Below, piece by piece: positions 1 to 10,244 of a stretch of 64,000 bases of DNA; the stretch's first letter is position 1, and each line of letters begins with the position of its first letter. The DNA is from Sphingobacterium kitahiroshimense (GTDB taxonomy: Bacteria; Bacteroidota; Bacteroidia; Sphingobacteriales; Sphingobacteriaceae): positions 744,001-808,000 of the forward strand of contig NZ_JAOQNK010000001.1 of NCBI RefSeq assembly GCF_025961315.1, given 5' to 3'. The notes beneath the pieces were generated by a model. That model did no database searches, had not been told where the DNA came from, and worked only from the letters and a program-made list of their open reading frames with translations. The position numbers and the translations under genes were made by a program.

Positions 1-710
1 GACAATTTGTGACCCTGTGCATTTTCTGCTTCAATTTTTATGACATGCCGCATTGATTCAGGAACTTTGACGCGTACATATCCATTGCCATAGTGTACGA
101 TTTCGATTTGCCCTGCAGAGGTCTGTATGGTTTGTCCTGCTGTACTAATTTCATAAATAATTTCCTTGCTTAAATTGGTCTCCATACTATAATCAAAGCT
201 TTTGATTGGTTTTGTGCCTTTAAGTACCAACGTTTGATGACCAAATTGCGGGGAAATTATTTTATCAACCGAAATGTCTTCGCCCCCTTCGATTGTTCCA
301 TCTAAAAAGTATATTTTTTTTACTTTAAAAATTGCATCCGGGATGTTATCTAAGAAATCTAAGGTAAAATTATATCCATCTCCAAGGATATTGGATATAT
401 TAAATCGATCAAACCGGATTTCAATTAATGTATTAGGATATACATATTTTGTTATTGGCGGATATCCTTTGGGAAAAAAATAGCTTTCCTCTATCTTGCT
501 ATCATTTTGCGTCAGATCTTGCAGATCACTAAAATTAGCCCGTAAATCTCGGAGATCCGAGGGTTCATATTTATCGGCATGCAAGAAGTTATCAAGCAAC
601 AGTAGATTATCATTGAGCATATCAAGACATTCCTGCTTGGATTGACCATTTGAACAATTACTGCTGGTTAGAAAAAAAAGTATAATAATTATTTGATATA
701 TTCTTTTCAT
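1..710 (-). CDS. secreted or lipoprotein-like protein of unknown function, 5' part only
   Basis: Reading the minus strand from an ATG at 708-710 gives an open frame that runs without a stop off the left edge, so about 236 residues are visible and the C-terminus is missing. The N-terminus is a short basic start followed by a hydrophobic stretch rich in Ile, Leu and Phe, ending in TSSNCSNGQ. This is a signal peptide; Cys18 could be lipidated, although Asn before the Cys makes the lipobox poor, and cleavage after the Gln is also possible. The rest is a soluble, beta-rich looking sequence with many Ile and Asp residues and no motif I recognise. I chose this ATG because the signal peptide starts directly at it. 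Function unknown. Confidence 0.75.
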   Translation of the reverse strand, partial: MKRIYQIIIILFFLTSSNCSNGQSKQECLDMLNDNLLLLDNFLHADKYEPSDLRDLRANFSDLQDLTQNDSKIEESYFFPKGYPPITKYVYPNTLIEIRFDRFNISNILGDGYNFTLDFLDNIPDAIFKVKKIYFLDGTIEGGEDISVDKIISPQFGHQTLVLKGTKPIKSFDYSMETNLSKEIIYEISTAGQTIQTSAGQIEIVHYGNGYVRVKVPESMRHVIKIEAENAQGHKL

Positions 711-1038
711 ATTTATCTTTCTAAATTTTTAATGATCTAAACTATTGGTAATTTATTGTTACTGGCTCAGATATAATCCTTAACAAGGACTAAATTAATG
801 TATGAAATGATAAAACAAGAAGTTATTTACAATACGTTTTATCCCTTTTACGATTTGATCAGGTTTACTTGTTTACACTTCACGCTCATTGCACTCCAAT
901 TCACATAATCCTTTTGAAGGAGTATGTCTTTTGATCGTAACCAACCATCGTGAGGTTGATTAAGCTGCTCGTAAACAAAATCTGATATATTCAGATTAAT
1001 AAAAAAATGTAATTTAGTCAACCGAAATAGAAAACTAA
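711..1038. other. intergenic region between divergent genes, with a short dyad
   Basis: This 328-base gap separates the minus-strand secreted protein from the plus-strand hydrolase, so promoters for both should lie here. The only structure I see is a perfect 7-bp inverted repeat, AATCTGA at 979-985 and TCAGATT at 991-997, separated by TATAT. It ends about 41 bases before the hydrolase start and could be an operator. I saw no perfect TAnnTTTG element. Confidence 0.35.
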
Positions 1039-1878
1039 ATGTATAACAACAGAATCCAACTGCAAATCATCATTTTTTTAAGTATATTCATTTGCAATTT
1101 TTCCCATGCGCAAACACATTTATTTAACGAAATGTCTATTGATAGCACCAGGTTTACAGAGACTAGAAATATACTAAGCGCATTACCCGTAGATATATTT
1201 CAAAAAAAAGTATTTACAAATGAAAGTACTAAAATCCCCTATCGATTCCTTTTTCCAAAGAACTTTACTACAACTAAAAAATATCCGCTTGTAATTACAT
1301 TTCATAATTCTTCAAGACAAGGCAATGATAACAAAAATCAATTGGAACATTTAGCACGAACTTGGGTAAGGGATGATATCTTTGACAAATTTAATTGCTT
1401 TGTATTAGCACCTCAATTTGAACAGCGTTCCTCTACCTATTCGCAGAATGCGGAAGGGATGTTGACAGCTAGTCCATCAAAAGATGCTATTCAAATTTTG
1501 ACTCTGATTAAAAAACTAGAAAAGGGACATCCCAATATTGACTTGAATCGAATTTATCTAATTGGCTATTCTATGGGCGCATCAACAGCTCAAAATTTGA
1601 TCAACCTAGCCCCTGAAAAATTTGCCGCAATAGTTTCTATAGCCGCTGTTCCTGACTTATCAAACCTTGATAAACTAAAGCATAAGGATATTTGGCTAAT
1701 TCATGGAGAAAAAGACACAAGTAATCCATACAGCGGAAGCGAAGTATTATACAAAAAATTAGATGGTAATGCCAAGCTTGTCTTCACAACGTTTAAAAAT
1801 CTCGATCATAACAACATTGTAATCCCTTATTTACTAACAGATGAACTTCAGAAATGGCTATTTAGTAAACAGCTATAG
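1039..1878 (+). CDS. secreted alpha/beta-hydrolase (esterase/peptidase-like)
   Basis: 279 residues with a signal peptide of about 25 residues ending HAQ, so the protein is exported. The body is an alpha/beta-hydrolase of the kind annotated as predicted peptidase, phospholipase/carboxylesterase or polyhydroxybutyrate-depolymerase-like. The nucleophile elbow GYSMGAS places the catalytic Ser at residue 178. HGEKDTSNPY gives a candidate Asp226 and FKNLDHNN a candidate His257, in the right order for the triad. An upstream TFHNSSRQG segment probably forms the oxyanion-hole region. It stands alone between divergently and convergently placed neighbours. The substrate cannot be told from sequence; a carboxylic ester is the safest guess. 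Confidence 0.8.
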   Translation: MYNNRIQLQIIIFLSIFICNFSHAQTHLFNEMSIDSTRFTETRNILSALPVDIFQKKVFTNESTKIPYRFLFPKNFTTTKKYPLVITFHNSSRQGNDNKNQLEHLARTWVRDDIFDKFNCFVLAPQFEQRSSTYSQNAEGMLTASPSKDAIQILTLIKKLEKGHPNIDLNRIYLIGYSMGASTAQNLINLAPEKFAAIVSIAAVPDLSNLDKLKHKDIWLIHGEKDTSNPYSGSEVLYKKLDGNAKLVFTTFKNLDHNNIVIPYLLTDELQKWLFSKQL

Positions 1879-2016
1879 ATTTCAGGAAATTGATTCGATT
1901 TCATTGCACTGTGCATAGCTCCTGTCATTGTTCTGTTGAATACCTTCTGTTTTTAAATCCTTAATGAAAAATTATTGTCGATAGCTGTTTGGAAGATCGC
2001 AAAATGATCTTTTTTA

Positions 2017-4701
2017 TCAATTTTGATATATATTCAGTTCAAAAAAGAATTTAGAACCTTTTCCTAATTCACTTTCTGCCCAGATCTTGCCCCCATGGCG
2101 CTCAATAATTTCCATGCTTAGATATAACCCAATACCGAATCCAGAAACAGTCGTATCGCCCACTCGGTAATATCTCTCAAAAAGCCTTGATAAATCTTCT
2201 TGTTTTATGCCGATGCCCTGGTCAGATACCATAACCCGTGCCCTTGTACCAATTTGCTCAACAGTTACCCAAATATCACTAGCTGCTGGTGAATACTTGA
2301 CTGCATTTCCGATCAGATTGTTAAATACCTGTGCTATTTTCTGCCGATCGGCATAAACTGGAATTTCTTCGTCACTAAATTTGGATGTGATTTTATTATT
2401 CGGAAATAGAATACGATATTCATCACAGGTTTCCTTAAATAATCCACGAAGATCAAATGTTGATTTTTCTATGTGCATTTTTCCAGATTCCAGACGTGAT
2501 ACGTTTAAGAAACCATTTGTCAAGGAGGTCATTAGCCGGACTTGTTTTAGTGAACGCTCTAACGCATGCTCGGCGAATGTTAAACCATCATCCTGCTTTA
2601 ACTTCAACTGTAAGATCTGGAGATAACCGTTTAAGGATGTAAGCGGGGTTTTTAATTCATGAGAAACCATGCCGATGAAATCATTCTTCCGTTGCTCCTC
2701 TTCTTTGATTGCCTGAATATCTGTGGTAGAGCCGACCCACATGATCAACTTACCCTGAGCATCGAGTACAGGAGAAGCTATATTAATGTGCCAGATGTAC
2801 TGACCTTCTTTATTCTTAAACCGCATCTCCGAAATAAATGGAACTCCAGTTTTGGATGCTTGTAAGAGCCCTTGTTGAAAATTCTCTATTTCATCCGGGT
2901 GTATCATCTGAAAATAACCAAAATCACGGAGGTCTTCGAAACTCAGTCCTGAAAAATCAAGCCATCCCTGATTGAAAAAAGTTACTTCTCCGTTTGGAAG
3001 TGCATTGGATATTTTAACAGGAACAAGATCAGATAACTTGCGAAAATGCTGCTCGCTGATCTCTAATGCTTTTCGTGAATTTACCTGCTCGGTTACATCA
3101 ACTGCTACAATTACAATATCAGAAACGTTATCATGCTGATCAAAAATAGGCTGGTAGACGACATTAAAAAATAATTGTTTTAATTTCCCTCCATGTTCAA
3201 GCAATGCTGGTATTTCATTAGCATAGAATGGTTCTCTTGTTGCAAATACATCATCCAATATTTCAAGAAAGGGCTGACCATCAAGTTCAGGTAATGCGGA
3301 CGCCAATGGAAGGCCCACAATTTCCCTGGTCTTACCCCAGACTTCAAGTATTTTTTCATTAGCGGTCTCCACGATCAGTGTTTTACCCTGAAGGACTCCA
3401 ATTGCCACGGGTGCCTCTTGAATGAGAAACTTAAATCTGGATTCACTTTGGGCAAGCAGTTCATTTGTTGCTGTAAGCTCGTTTGCATATTGCTCCAATA
3501 GCTTTCTTGCGTGAACGCGGTCCGTAATTTCGAAAGACATCACCAGCACACCATTTCTATTTCCATCTAGATCCGATAAGGGTTGATAGGTATAGTCTAC
3601 ATAGGTTTCTCTGATCGATCCATCAGCGTTTGTAAAAATAACCGGACTTTCCTTGACATCGATCACCTGCCCTGTTTCCATGACCTGACGAAGCTGACTT
3701 GCAAAAGGTTGGTCGGCAAGATCAGGAAGGATTTCAAGAAAGGGTTTACCGATCACTTCTTCTCTTGTTTTCTTCCAATAGGCAAGATTGGAGTCATTAA
3801 TCATTTCTACAACAAGATCAAATCCCCGGATCACGACTACAGAAGCGGGTAGCATATCCAGTATCTGTGCCATGTTGTTACTTTCCTGTCGCGCTTTTCT
3901 TCTGCTGTGAACGAACGCGGTCACTTCGAAAGCAAAATTAAAAACCCCGTCTACTTTTCCGTTAGAATCAAACCGGGGAACATAACTAAAATCGAAATAA
4001 CGGTCTGTTGTCGGTCCATCTTCTTCTTTTGAAATAGCGACTAAGCGATCACGAAAAGAAACAGGAAGACCTGTTTTAAAGACATCGGTTAAAGCTTGTG
4101 CAATATCGGTATCAACAATTTCGGGAAGAGATTCGAAAAACGGGCGGCCAACAAGTGAGCGACCTGGCAACATGGCTTGATAATTGGGATTTACAAATTC
4201 TATTAATAGATTCTCGCCAGTCATGACACTAATCCCAACAGGTGCCTGAAGGAAATAATCGTGCAGACGGTCACGATCTATTTTCATTGCATTATTAAAA
4301 GCGGTATCTTTTTCACGTTCCATTACCTCTTTCGTATTTTCCTGAACCCAGATCGCTACCTTATGCACTTTACCGTCAAGATCTACCATCGGTGCATAAA
4401 CAAATGTTACATAAATAAGATCCTGCTTACCATTGCGCATAAGAATCATTGGCACCTGATCGGCATGATAGGCCTTATTATTGGAAACAACATGACATAA
4501 AATATCCTCATATTGCTCCCTCACTTCTGAAAAGGTTTCCCAGTAAGATTTACCGATTAAATCCTCTTCCCTTCTACCTGCTATCTGGAGAAACTTCTCA
4601 TTGGCTAATTCGGCGATAAAACCGTCCGAATTGAGAATACAAATTCCAGATGGTGCAGTGTCTACCAAGGCTTTTAGTAGATGGTTATCATTAAAATTCA
4701 T
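2017..4701 (-). CDS. soluble five-PAS sensor histidine kinase
   Basis: 894 residues with no signal peptide or membrane segment, so a cytoplasmic sensor. Five PAS-type domains follow one another at roughly residues 5-130, 145-265, 275-400, 415-545 and 550-665; the last is PAS_3-like (MIHPDEIENF...EMRFKNKEGQYIWH). A HisKA domain has its phospho-acceptor His681 in MVSHELKTPLTSL. The HATPase_c domain shows the N box (NNLIGNAVKYSP), DQGIGI and GFGIGLYLS. There is no receiver domain and no response regulator next to it. It is divergent from the phytochrome kinase at 5130, with a shared 428-base intergenic region. The tandem PAS domains, each with a short EVTA-like exit, look like internal duplications. 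The ligand is unknown. Confidence 0.88.
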   Translation of the reverse strand: MNFNDNHLLKALVDTAPSGICILNSDGFIAELANEKFLQIAGRREEDLIGKSYWETFSEVREQYEDILCHVVSNNKAYHADQVPMILMRNGKQDLIYVTFVYAPMVDLDGKVHKVAIWVQENTKEVMEREKDTAFNNAMKIDRDRLHDYFLQAPVGISVMTGENLLIEFVNPNYQAMLPGRSLVGRPFFESLPEIVDTDIAQALTDVFKTGLPVSFRDRLVAISKEEDGPTTDRYFDFSYVPRFDSNGKVDGVFNFAFEVTAFVHSRRKARQESNNMAQILDMLPASVVVIRGFDLVVEMINDSNLAYWKKTREEVIGKPFLEILPDLADQPFASQLRQVMETGQVIDVKESPVIFTNADGSIRETYVDYTYQPLSDLDGNRNGVLVMSFEITDRVHARKLLEQYANELTATNELLAQSESRFKFLIQEAPVAIGVLQGKTLIVETANEKILEVWGKTREIVGLPLASALPELDGQPFLEILDDVFATREPFYANEIPALLEHGGKLKQLFFNVVYQPIFDQHDNVSDIVIVAVDVTEQVNSRKALEISEQHFRKLSDLVPVKISNALPNGEVTFFNQGWLDFSGLSFEDLRDFGYFQMIHPDEIENFQQGLLQASKTGVPFISEMRFKNKEGQYIWHINIASPVLDAQGKLIMWVGSTTDIQAIKEEEQRKNDFIGMVSHELKTPLTSLNGYLQILQLKLKQDDGLTFAEHALERSLKQVRLMTSLTNGFLNVSRLESGKMHIEKSTFDLRGLFKETCDEYRILFPNNKITSKFSDEEIPVYADRQKIAQVFNNLIGNAVKYSPAASDIWVTVEQIGTRARVMVSDQGIGIKQEDLSRLFERYYRVGDTTVSGFGIGLYLSMEIIERHGGKIWAESELGKGSKFFFELNIYQN

Positions 4702-5129
4702 TCATTACAAAATAAAATACGAAAGTAGCTGATTGTCGCGCAGGAGATGTATCAAAAATTTGCTATTATGCTATAGTAAAGTCCAAAAGCCTGCCCTTCT
4801 TAGGCAAATAATATAAACGGTCAATGTCAAAAAAACTGCTATGCTATGTTCTGCTGGTCAAAAATATCATGAATATCTTTATTGTAGAACTATAAATAAA
4901 AAATTTGTGAAATATACGTATTTATACTTTTACCGCACGTTTTAATTCGTATTATAGTAGTACGATCAGGGTGACGCTTAAAATGATTTCATTTTTATTT
5001 CTTAAATTTACTCTCTGTTTCTGATTGAAATAATATTCTGAAAGAATAAGCTTGTAAAAAAATCTAATTCCTCCTCGATATTACATCAAAATAACAATAA
5101 TATATTATTGAACGTTTTTAATAGCTCTT
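4702..5129. other. divergent promoter region between two sensor kinases
   Basis: A 428-base AT-rich region between two divergently transcribed histidine kinase genes. It should contain both promoters. A TTG at 4905-4907 followed after 17 bases by TACTTTTA resembles the Bacteroidota pattern, but both spacing and -7 box are imperfect. I see no strong dyad, terminator or short gene. Confidence 0.3.
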
Positions 5130-7295
5130 ATGGAATTTTTAGATTGTGAAGATGAGAAAATTACACTATGTGGTCTGATTCAGGATCTCGGTTTTCTATT
5201 TGTGTTCAATAACGATAAAAGATGCATAGCTGCTAGTGAGAATGTTACTTTACTGTCTAATACTCCTTTAGAAAAATATTTAGATCTTAATATCGATATC
5301 ATTCTAGCTGCATTAACGGGCAATGACAAATTAGTCTTTGAAACCGTAGAAGATAGTTTCAATACCTCTATTTTTTACAGATTTACAGAAAAAATAATTA
5401 TCAATAATGAAAATTATGATTTAAGTATTTATCGCTATAATGATCATACCTATGTGGAAGCGGAGATCTGCAATAAAAATCTGTTAAAACCTAATCGATT
5501 GTATTATTATGCTAAATACTTAGAAGAAAATAAAACAGATATCTGGAAATCGCTTACGAATATCATACGCCAGATTATCAATTATGACCGGGTGATGGTC
5601 TATCAATTTTTGGAAGACAGCAGCGGGAAGGTTATTGCAGAATCAAAATCGGAAAACATACATTCACTGTTAGGTTATCGCTATCCTGAATTTGATATAC
5701 CCAAGCAGGCCCGCGAATTGTACACCATCTTTCTTGCCAGACATACTGCAGATATAGATGGAGCTACACATAAAATCATCAGTAATGATCGCGCGGATAT
5801 CGATTTAACAAAAACGAGCATTAGAGCGCTCTCTCCCATCCATCTCCAATATTTAAGAAATTCTAAAGTTAGCGCCAGTGCAAGCTTCTCTATTATAAAA
5901 GATGGAAAATTGTGGGGATTGGTTACTTGTCAGAATAAAACACCACTACATGTGGATCTCGCACAGAGGCATCTTTGTACTTTTTTGACCCAATACGCAA
6001 CGAATCATCATATTTCTAATTTATTAAAAAAAGATATAGAATTGCAGAATACAATGCATATTCTAGAGAAAGATCTAAAAGGTGATCTTTTAATAAACAG
6101 AGATACACATGATGTTCTTGAATCGTTTGGCGAGAAGATCATGCACATCATGAATGCTGACGGACTGTATTTAAAATATGCTAAAAATGAAAAATCTTTC
6201 GGCATAATTCCCGACAGAAATCAATTGCAAGAAATCCATAATTTCATAAAAAATGACATTGGAATAATTTCCAGCAATCAATTTAAATTCAGCAGTGGCA
6301 TAAACCACCTTCCTGGTGTGATGGCCGCGGAGATATTACCACAATCAGACTGGAAAATATACCTGTTCCGTAAAGAGCGCTTAATAGAAGAGATATGGGC
6401 TGGAAAACCTGAAAAGCATCTTCAGTACGATGCAACAAAAAAAATAACCTTTCCTTCTCCAAGAACTTCTTTTGATGCATGGAAACAAATAACGGGCAAT
6501 ACATCCTCACCATGGCTTAAGATCGAGATATCATTCTTAGAACGTATTATATTCCTTATTCAACAAGCAATAGCCAAAAGGAATGCCGAAATTGAACAAC
6601 TGAACAAAGATCTTGTCCGTTCTAATAATGCGCTCGATACTTTCAGCTATACGCTGACACACGATCTTAAAAATCCTTTGTCATCCATCAAACTGGGAGC
6701 ACAGATGTTATTGATGAAAAATGATATTCCAAAGGAGCTTTTACTTAAACTGGCGAACAATATATTAGATGCATCAGCACTTATTACCGAAATGATCGAT
6801 AAGGTTCATGAATTATCCAAATCGAATTCGGTTGCATTAAACCTTGAAATCTTGGATCCAAAAAGTAATATCATTTCCATTACTGATATTGCGAAAAATC
6901 AATACGGCGTTGATGGTCTGGATTTTAAAATGGGGGAAATTATTCCTGTAAGAGGCGAGAGAACTCTGATCTACCAACTTTTTTTAAATATTATCGGAAA
7001 TGCGGTTAAGTACAGCAGTAAGCAAGAAAATCCAAAAGTTGAAGTATACAGTAAACAATCTGGAACGATGGTAACCTACTTTATTGTAGATAACGGTATT
7101 GGAATGGATCTTCAGAAAGAAAATAATATTTTTGATATCTTTCAAAGACTTTCAAATTCCTCAGGATATGATGGTTCTGGAATCGGACTTTCTATTGTAA
7201 AAAGAATTATTGATCGATTAGGAGCGGATATTAGGGTTGAAAGTGCTGTAGGAAAAGGAACAACATTTGAGATTATATTTCAGAATGCTGAATAA
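5130..7295 (+). CDS. bacteriophytochrome histidine kinase
   Basis: 721 residues, cytoplasmic, with the PAS-GAF-PHY photosensory module and a histidine kinase output. Cys6 (LDCEDEKITLCG) aligns with the N-terminal Cys that binds biliverdin in bacteriophytochromes. The following IQPHG motif is degenerate (IQDLG). The GAF domain (about 120-290) has FDIPKQAREL, matching the PxSDIP signature region, and LSPIHLQYLRN, matching the conserved chromophore-pocket His. The PHY tongue motif PRxSF is present as PRTSF at about residues 444-448. The kinase part has His511 in LTHDLKNPLSSI and a HATPase domain with NIIGNAVKYS, DNGIGMD and GSGIGLSIV. No heme oxygenase or response regulator gene lies in the window. 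Known for the family: red/far-red control of kinase activity. Confidence 0.9.
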   Translation: MEFLDCEDEKITLCGLIQDLGFLFVFNNDKRCIAASENVTLLSNTPLEKYLDLNIDIILAALTGNDKLVFETVEDSFNTSIFYRFTEKIIINNENYDLSIYRYNDHTYVEAEICNKNLLKPNRLYYYAKYLEENKTDIWKSLTNIIRQIINYDRVMVYQFLEDSSGKVIAESKSENIHSLLGYRYPEFDIPKQARELYTIFLARHTADIDGATHKIISNDRADIDLTKTSIRALSPIHLQYLRNSKVSASASFSIIKDGKLWGLVTCQNKTPLHVDLAQRHLCTFLTQYATNHHISNLLKKDIELQNTMHILEKDLKGDLLINRDTHDVLESFGEKIMHIMNADGLYLKYAKNEKSFGIIPDRNQLQEIHNFIKNDIGIISSNQFKFSSGINHLPGVMAAEILPQSDWKIYLFRKERLIEEIWAGKPEKHLQYDATKKITFPSPRTSFDAWKQITGNTSSPWLKIEISFLERIIFLIQQAIAKRNAEIEQLNKDLVRSNNALDTFSYTLTHDLKNPLSSIKLGAQMLLMKNDIPKELLLKLANNILDASALITEMIDKVHELSKSNSVALNLEILDPKSNIISITDIAKNQYGVDGLDFKMGEIIPVRGERTLIYQLFLNIIGNAVKYSSKQENPKVEVYSKQSGTMVTYFIVDNGIGMDLQKENNIFDIFQRLSNSSGYDGSGIGLSIVKRIIDRLGADIRVESAVGKGTTFEIIFQNAE

Positions 7296-7319
7296 TGTAT
7301 TCTTCTTGTCTTGATCTTT

Positions 7320-7349
7320 AAGGAACACGATCAGAAATCGTATCTCCTT
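7320..7349. terminator. imperfect hairpin between convergent genes
   Basis: AAGGAacACGAT and ATCGTatCTCCTT form an imperfect stem around CAGAA between the convergent phytochrome and nitronate monooxygenase genes, overlapping the latter's stop codon. It is followed by a T-rich stretch on the plus strand. Candidate shared terminator. Confidence 0.4.
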
Positions 7350-8430
7350 ATTTTCTATCCTCTTTAATGCTATATAAACTCTCCACTTCTGTGATCAGCT
7401 TTTGAATAATTTCAGCTGTAGATTTCCCACTATACCCATTATTAGATTGACCTGTCCAAATACTAACAAACTGGCTATTATTGTTCGCTTTTGCGACTCT
7501 TCTCAGTTCGCCGGTTAACTTATTCTGATAAGGATAAGGCAATATATGTCCTTCATCTACTAGATTTGTAAAAACATTTTTGATACCTCGTGCATAACGT
7601 CCCGAAAAACTTTTAGTAAGCGCAATAGCTGTTTCATCGACATCCCTTAAACGCTGTTTTTCAAATTGTTCTAACGCACTTTCTGAAGATCCCAAGAGGA
7701 GACTTCCGAGTTGAAATCCTTGTGCTCCCAGGAGTTGCGTAGCCAGTAAGGTCTTGGCATTGTAGATACCTCCTGCATAAATAATCGGTATATTGACGCT
7801 ATCATAAACTTGAGGTAACAAAGATAAACCTCCTATGGCAGGTATGTCATCGCTACTAAAACTACCCCGATGTCCGCCAGCCTCAAGTCCCTGCACACAA
7901 ACAATATCAACCCCAGATTTTTCTAAAATAACCGCTTCGCTAACAGATGTACAGGTTCCCAGAAGCATGGTGCCATTATTTTTTAACTTATAAATACTTG
8001 GTTCGTCAAGATTACCAAAAGTGAAACTTACAAACCTACATTTTTCCGCAATAAGAGCATCAATTTGGTCATGATAGCTATTGATCTGTATTTCTTCAAT
8101 GCTGGGCAGATGAACATCGAGATGGTGCTCACGTGCAATATTTTCAATAAAATCTTTGGTTTCAGTATATTTTTCTCTTAACGCATCCGTCAGTTCAGGT
8201 ATATCATTTACAAAAATATTCACCGCAAAGTTATTTTTTGTCAACTGCTTTGTTGCGCGAATATGTTCAATACATTTTTCAGCAGGCAGGTCGCCCAAGG
8301 CAAGAGTACCTAAGCAATCTGCATTAGTCGCCGCAGCTACCATTGCTGGAGTTGTAACACCAAACATTGGTGCTTGTATAATGGGATACTCAACGTCTAA
8401 TAGTTTGGTTATATTATTTTTCCAGTTCAT
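7348..8430 (-). CDS. nitronate monooxygenase (2-nitropropane dioxygenase family)
   Basis: 360 residues, a full-length single-domain FMN-binding TIM barrel. The N-terminus has the family signature YPIIQAPMFGV. Further family motifs are CVQGLEAGGHRGSF, which contains the candidate catalytic His, PIIYAGGIYN and GAQGFQLGSLLLGSSES for phosphate binding by FMN. Known family members oxidise alkyl nitronates, detoxifying propionate-3-nitronate and nitroalkanes; some relatives are enoyl reductases, so the exact substrate is inferred. It lies 69 bases downstream of the SDR/DUF2867 gene at 8500 on the same strand and may be co-transcribed with it. Confidence 0.85.
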   Translation of the reverse strand: MNWKNNITKLLDVEYPIIQAPMFGVTTPAMVAAATNADCLGTLALGDLPAEKCIEHIRATKQLTKNNFAVNIFVNDIPELTDALREKYTETKDFIENIAREHHLDVHLPSIEEIQINSYHDQIDALIAEKCRFVSFTFGNLDEPSIYKLKNNGTMLLGTCTSVSEAVILEKSGVDIVCVQGLEAGGHRGSFSSDDIPAIGGLSLLPQVYDSVNIPIIYAGGIYNAKTLLATQLLGAQGFQLGSLLLGSSESALEQFEKQRLRDVDETAIALTKSFSGRYARGIKNVFTNLVDEGHILPYPYQNKLTGELRRVAKANNNSQFVSIWTGQSNNGYSGKSTAEIIQKLITEVESLYSIKEDRK

Positions 8431-8499
8431 GATATGGGGTGTTAAATTCCAGCTTTACATCTTATTTAAGAGGTTCATAAACAAATATAAAGCATAATT

Positions 8500-9939
8500 T
8501 TACATCTTTTTAGTCGTTTTTTTTGCTATGTTTTGCATCATACCCTTAAAAATGAAAGCATGGAAAGGTAAAACAGAATACCAGTACAATCTGCCGGATA
8601 TACCCAATGGCCGGAAAGTTGCTGTTTGGGTAAACGTATCATCTTGATCAATCTTAAATTCTAACCAGGCCTCTCCTGGCAATTTCATTTCGGCATATAA
8701 CAGTAGTCTACGTTCTTTTTTATCTGCAAGAATTACTCTCCAAAAATCAATGACACTGCCTGTAGACAACGTATCTGAATTTGTTCTTCCTCTTTGTAAA
8801 CCAACCCCGCCAACAAGTTTATCCAAAAATCCACGAATACCCCATAACCAATCTGCATAATACCATCCTGTTTTCCCTCCTATTGACCAAATATTACGCA
8901 AGGCAAGATCCACATCATCCACTTTCATTGATCTGACATCTTTAAAACACCCGTCTTGCGGAACTTCAATAAGTTTAACAAAGCTGTTGGGATACCTTTC
9001 TATATTCAGTGCATCTCGCCAGCTCGATATGACTTGATTTTGTTCGATCTTACCAAAGGCCAATTCAATAGCTTGTTCATAACGCATAGGTTTTACATTA
9101 ATTTTTTCCTGTAGATCATTAGGTTTTGCTATTACATCTACCCGCATACTCTCAACTAAACTACTGGCTAATGGAAACGAAGTAGAGGTAACAAAATATA
9201 GCCAATAAGAAGATAACTTGGGTGTCATGACAGGAACGGTAATGATCCAGCGTTTAAGTTTTCGCACTTGTGCGAAACGGAGTAGCATGTCCTTATATGT
9301 CATTACATCAGGCCCACCGATATCATAGGTTCTATTAAAGGTAAATTCCTTCATAAGCACTCCTTCTAAAAATGAGAGGACATCACGAATGCCAATTGGC
9401 TGGCACCTTGTTTTTAACCATTTCGGAGCAATCATAACCGGTAGCTTCTCGACCAAGTCTCTTATGATCTCGAAACTCGCACTACCCGACCCTACGATAA
9501 TTCCAGCTCTTAAAGTAGTTAAAGCATAATGGTGCGATTGTAAACGTTCTTCAACATTTAAACGTGATTGCAGGTGTTTTGAAAGCTCTTTGCTATTAAC
9601 AATACCACTTAAAAAAATAACTTGTTTAATATTTGTTTGTTCGATACTTGCTTTAAAATTAGCAGCTACAGTAAGTTCGGCCTCTGTAAAATCGTTTTCT
9701 GAGGATGACATCGAATGCATCAGATAGTAAGCGACATCAATATCCTGCGGAATTTGATCCAAAAAATCATTCTTCAAAAAGTCGACCTCTATCAGTTCAA
9801 AATCAAAACCTTCATATTTGCTCCTATCAAAGCGATTCACATCACGAACACAGCATACAACTTGATGTTTTTTGTCAAGCAAGACTGGAAGTAAGCGTTG
9901 AGCAATATAACCCGTGGCTCCTGTCAATAGTATTTTCAT
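8500..9939 (-). CDS. SDR-family NAD(P)-binding protein with C-terminal DUF2867 domain
   Basis: 479 residues. The N-terminal 300 residues form an atypical/extended short-chain dehydrogenase-like Rossmann fold: GATGYIAQRL is the dinucleotide-binding glycine motif, YYLMHSMSS the region of the active site, followed by a NAD(P)H-binding NmrA-like body (LRAGIIVGSGSASFE). The C-terminal part (about 330-470) is DUF2867, with GGKTGWYYADWLWGIRG and the closing GRLYWYSVLPFHAFIF. This two-domain arrangement is common in bacteria and annotated as NAD(P)H-binding or DUF2867 protein; the substrate is not established. It is the first gene of a likely two-gene unit with the nitronate monooxygenase. Confidence 0.8.
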   Translation of the reverse strand: MKILLTGATGYIAQRLLPVLLDKKHQVVCCVRDVNRFDRSKYEGFDFELIEVDFLKNDFLDQIPQDIDVAYYLMHSMSSSENDFTEAELTVAANFKASIEQTNIKQVIFLSGIVNSKELSKHLQSRLNVEERLQSHHYALTTLRAGIIVGSGSASFEIIRDLVEKLPVMIAPKWLKTRCQPIGIRDVLSFLEGVLMKEFTFNRTYDIGGPDVMTYKDMLLRFAQVRKLKRWIITVPVMTPKLSSYWLYFVTSTSFPLASSLVESMRVDVIAKPNDLQEKINVKPMRYEQAIELAFGKIEQNQVISSWRDALNIERYPNSFVKLIEVPQDGCFKDVRSMKVDDVDLALRNIWSIGGKTGWYYADWLWGIRGFLDKLVGGVGLQRGRTNSDTLSTGSVIDFWRVILADKKERRLLLYAEMKLPGEAWLEFKIDQDDTFTQTATFRPLGISGRLYWYSVLPFHAFIFKGMMQNIAKKTTKKM

Positions 9940-10244
9940 CAGTAAAGATTTTCATTAAGAAACATATAATCCACCACTTCGTAATAGAATTATCTTCAAG
10001 CGTCCTGTGATCGTTCAAGAGTCAGCCCGTTAAATACAACGTCAATAAGTATTATCCATGCCCCATGTACATGATAGATCTTGTACTGGACATCTAAAAC
10101 ATGGAGTAATGTACGTTCACATTTCCATTCCGCCAAGTAAAGATAATAACAATTTGTATCGGTAAAAGTAAGTCTTCTGCTATTTAATTTATGTATTTTT
10201 CAATTTTACCTTAAATAAAAACTGATAACTTTTGAAAAAATAAT
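9940..10244. other. intergenic region upstream of the cold-shock promoter
   Basis: About 300 bases between the SDR gene (minus) and the cold-shock promoter. It must carry the promoter of the minus-strand SDR/nitronate monooxygenase pair. I see no convincing gene, repeat or hairpin in it. Confidence 0.3.
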
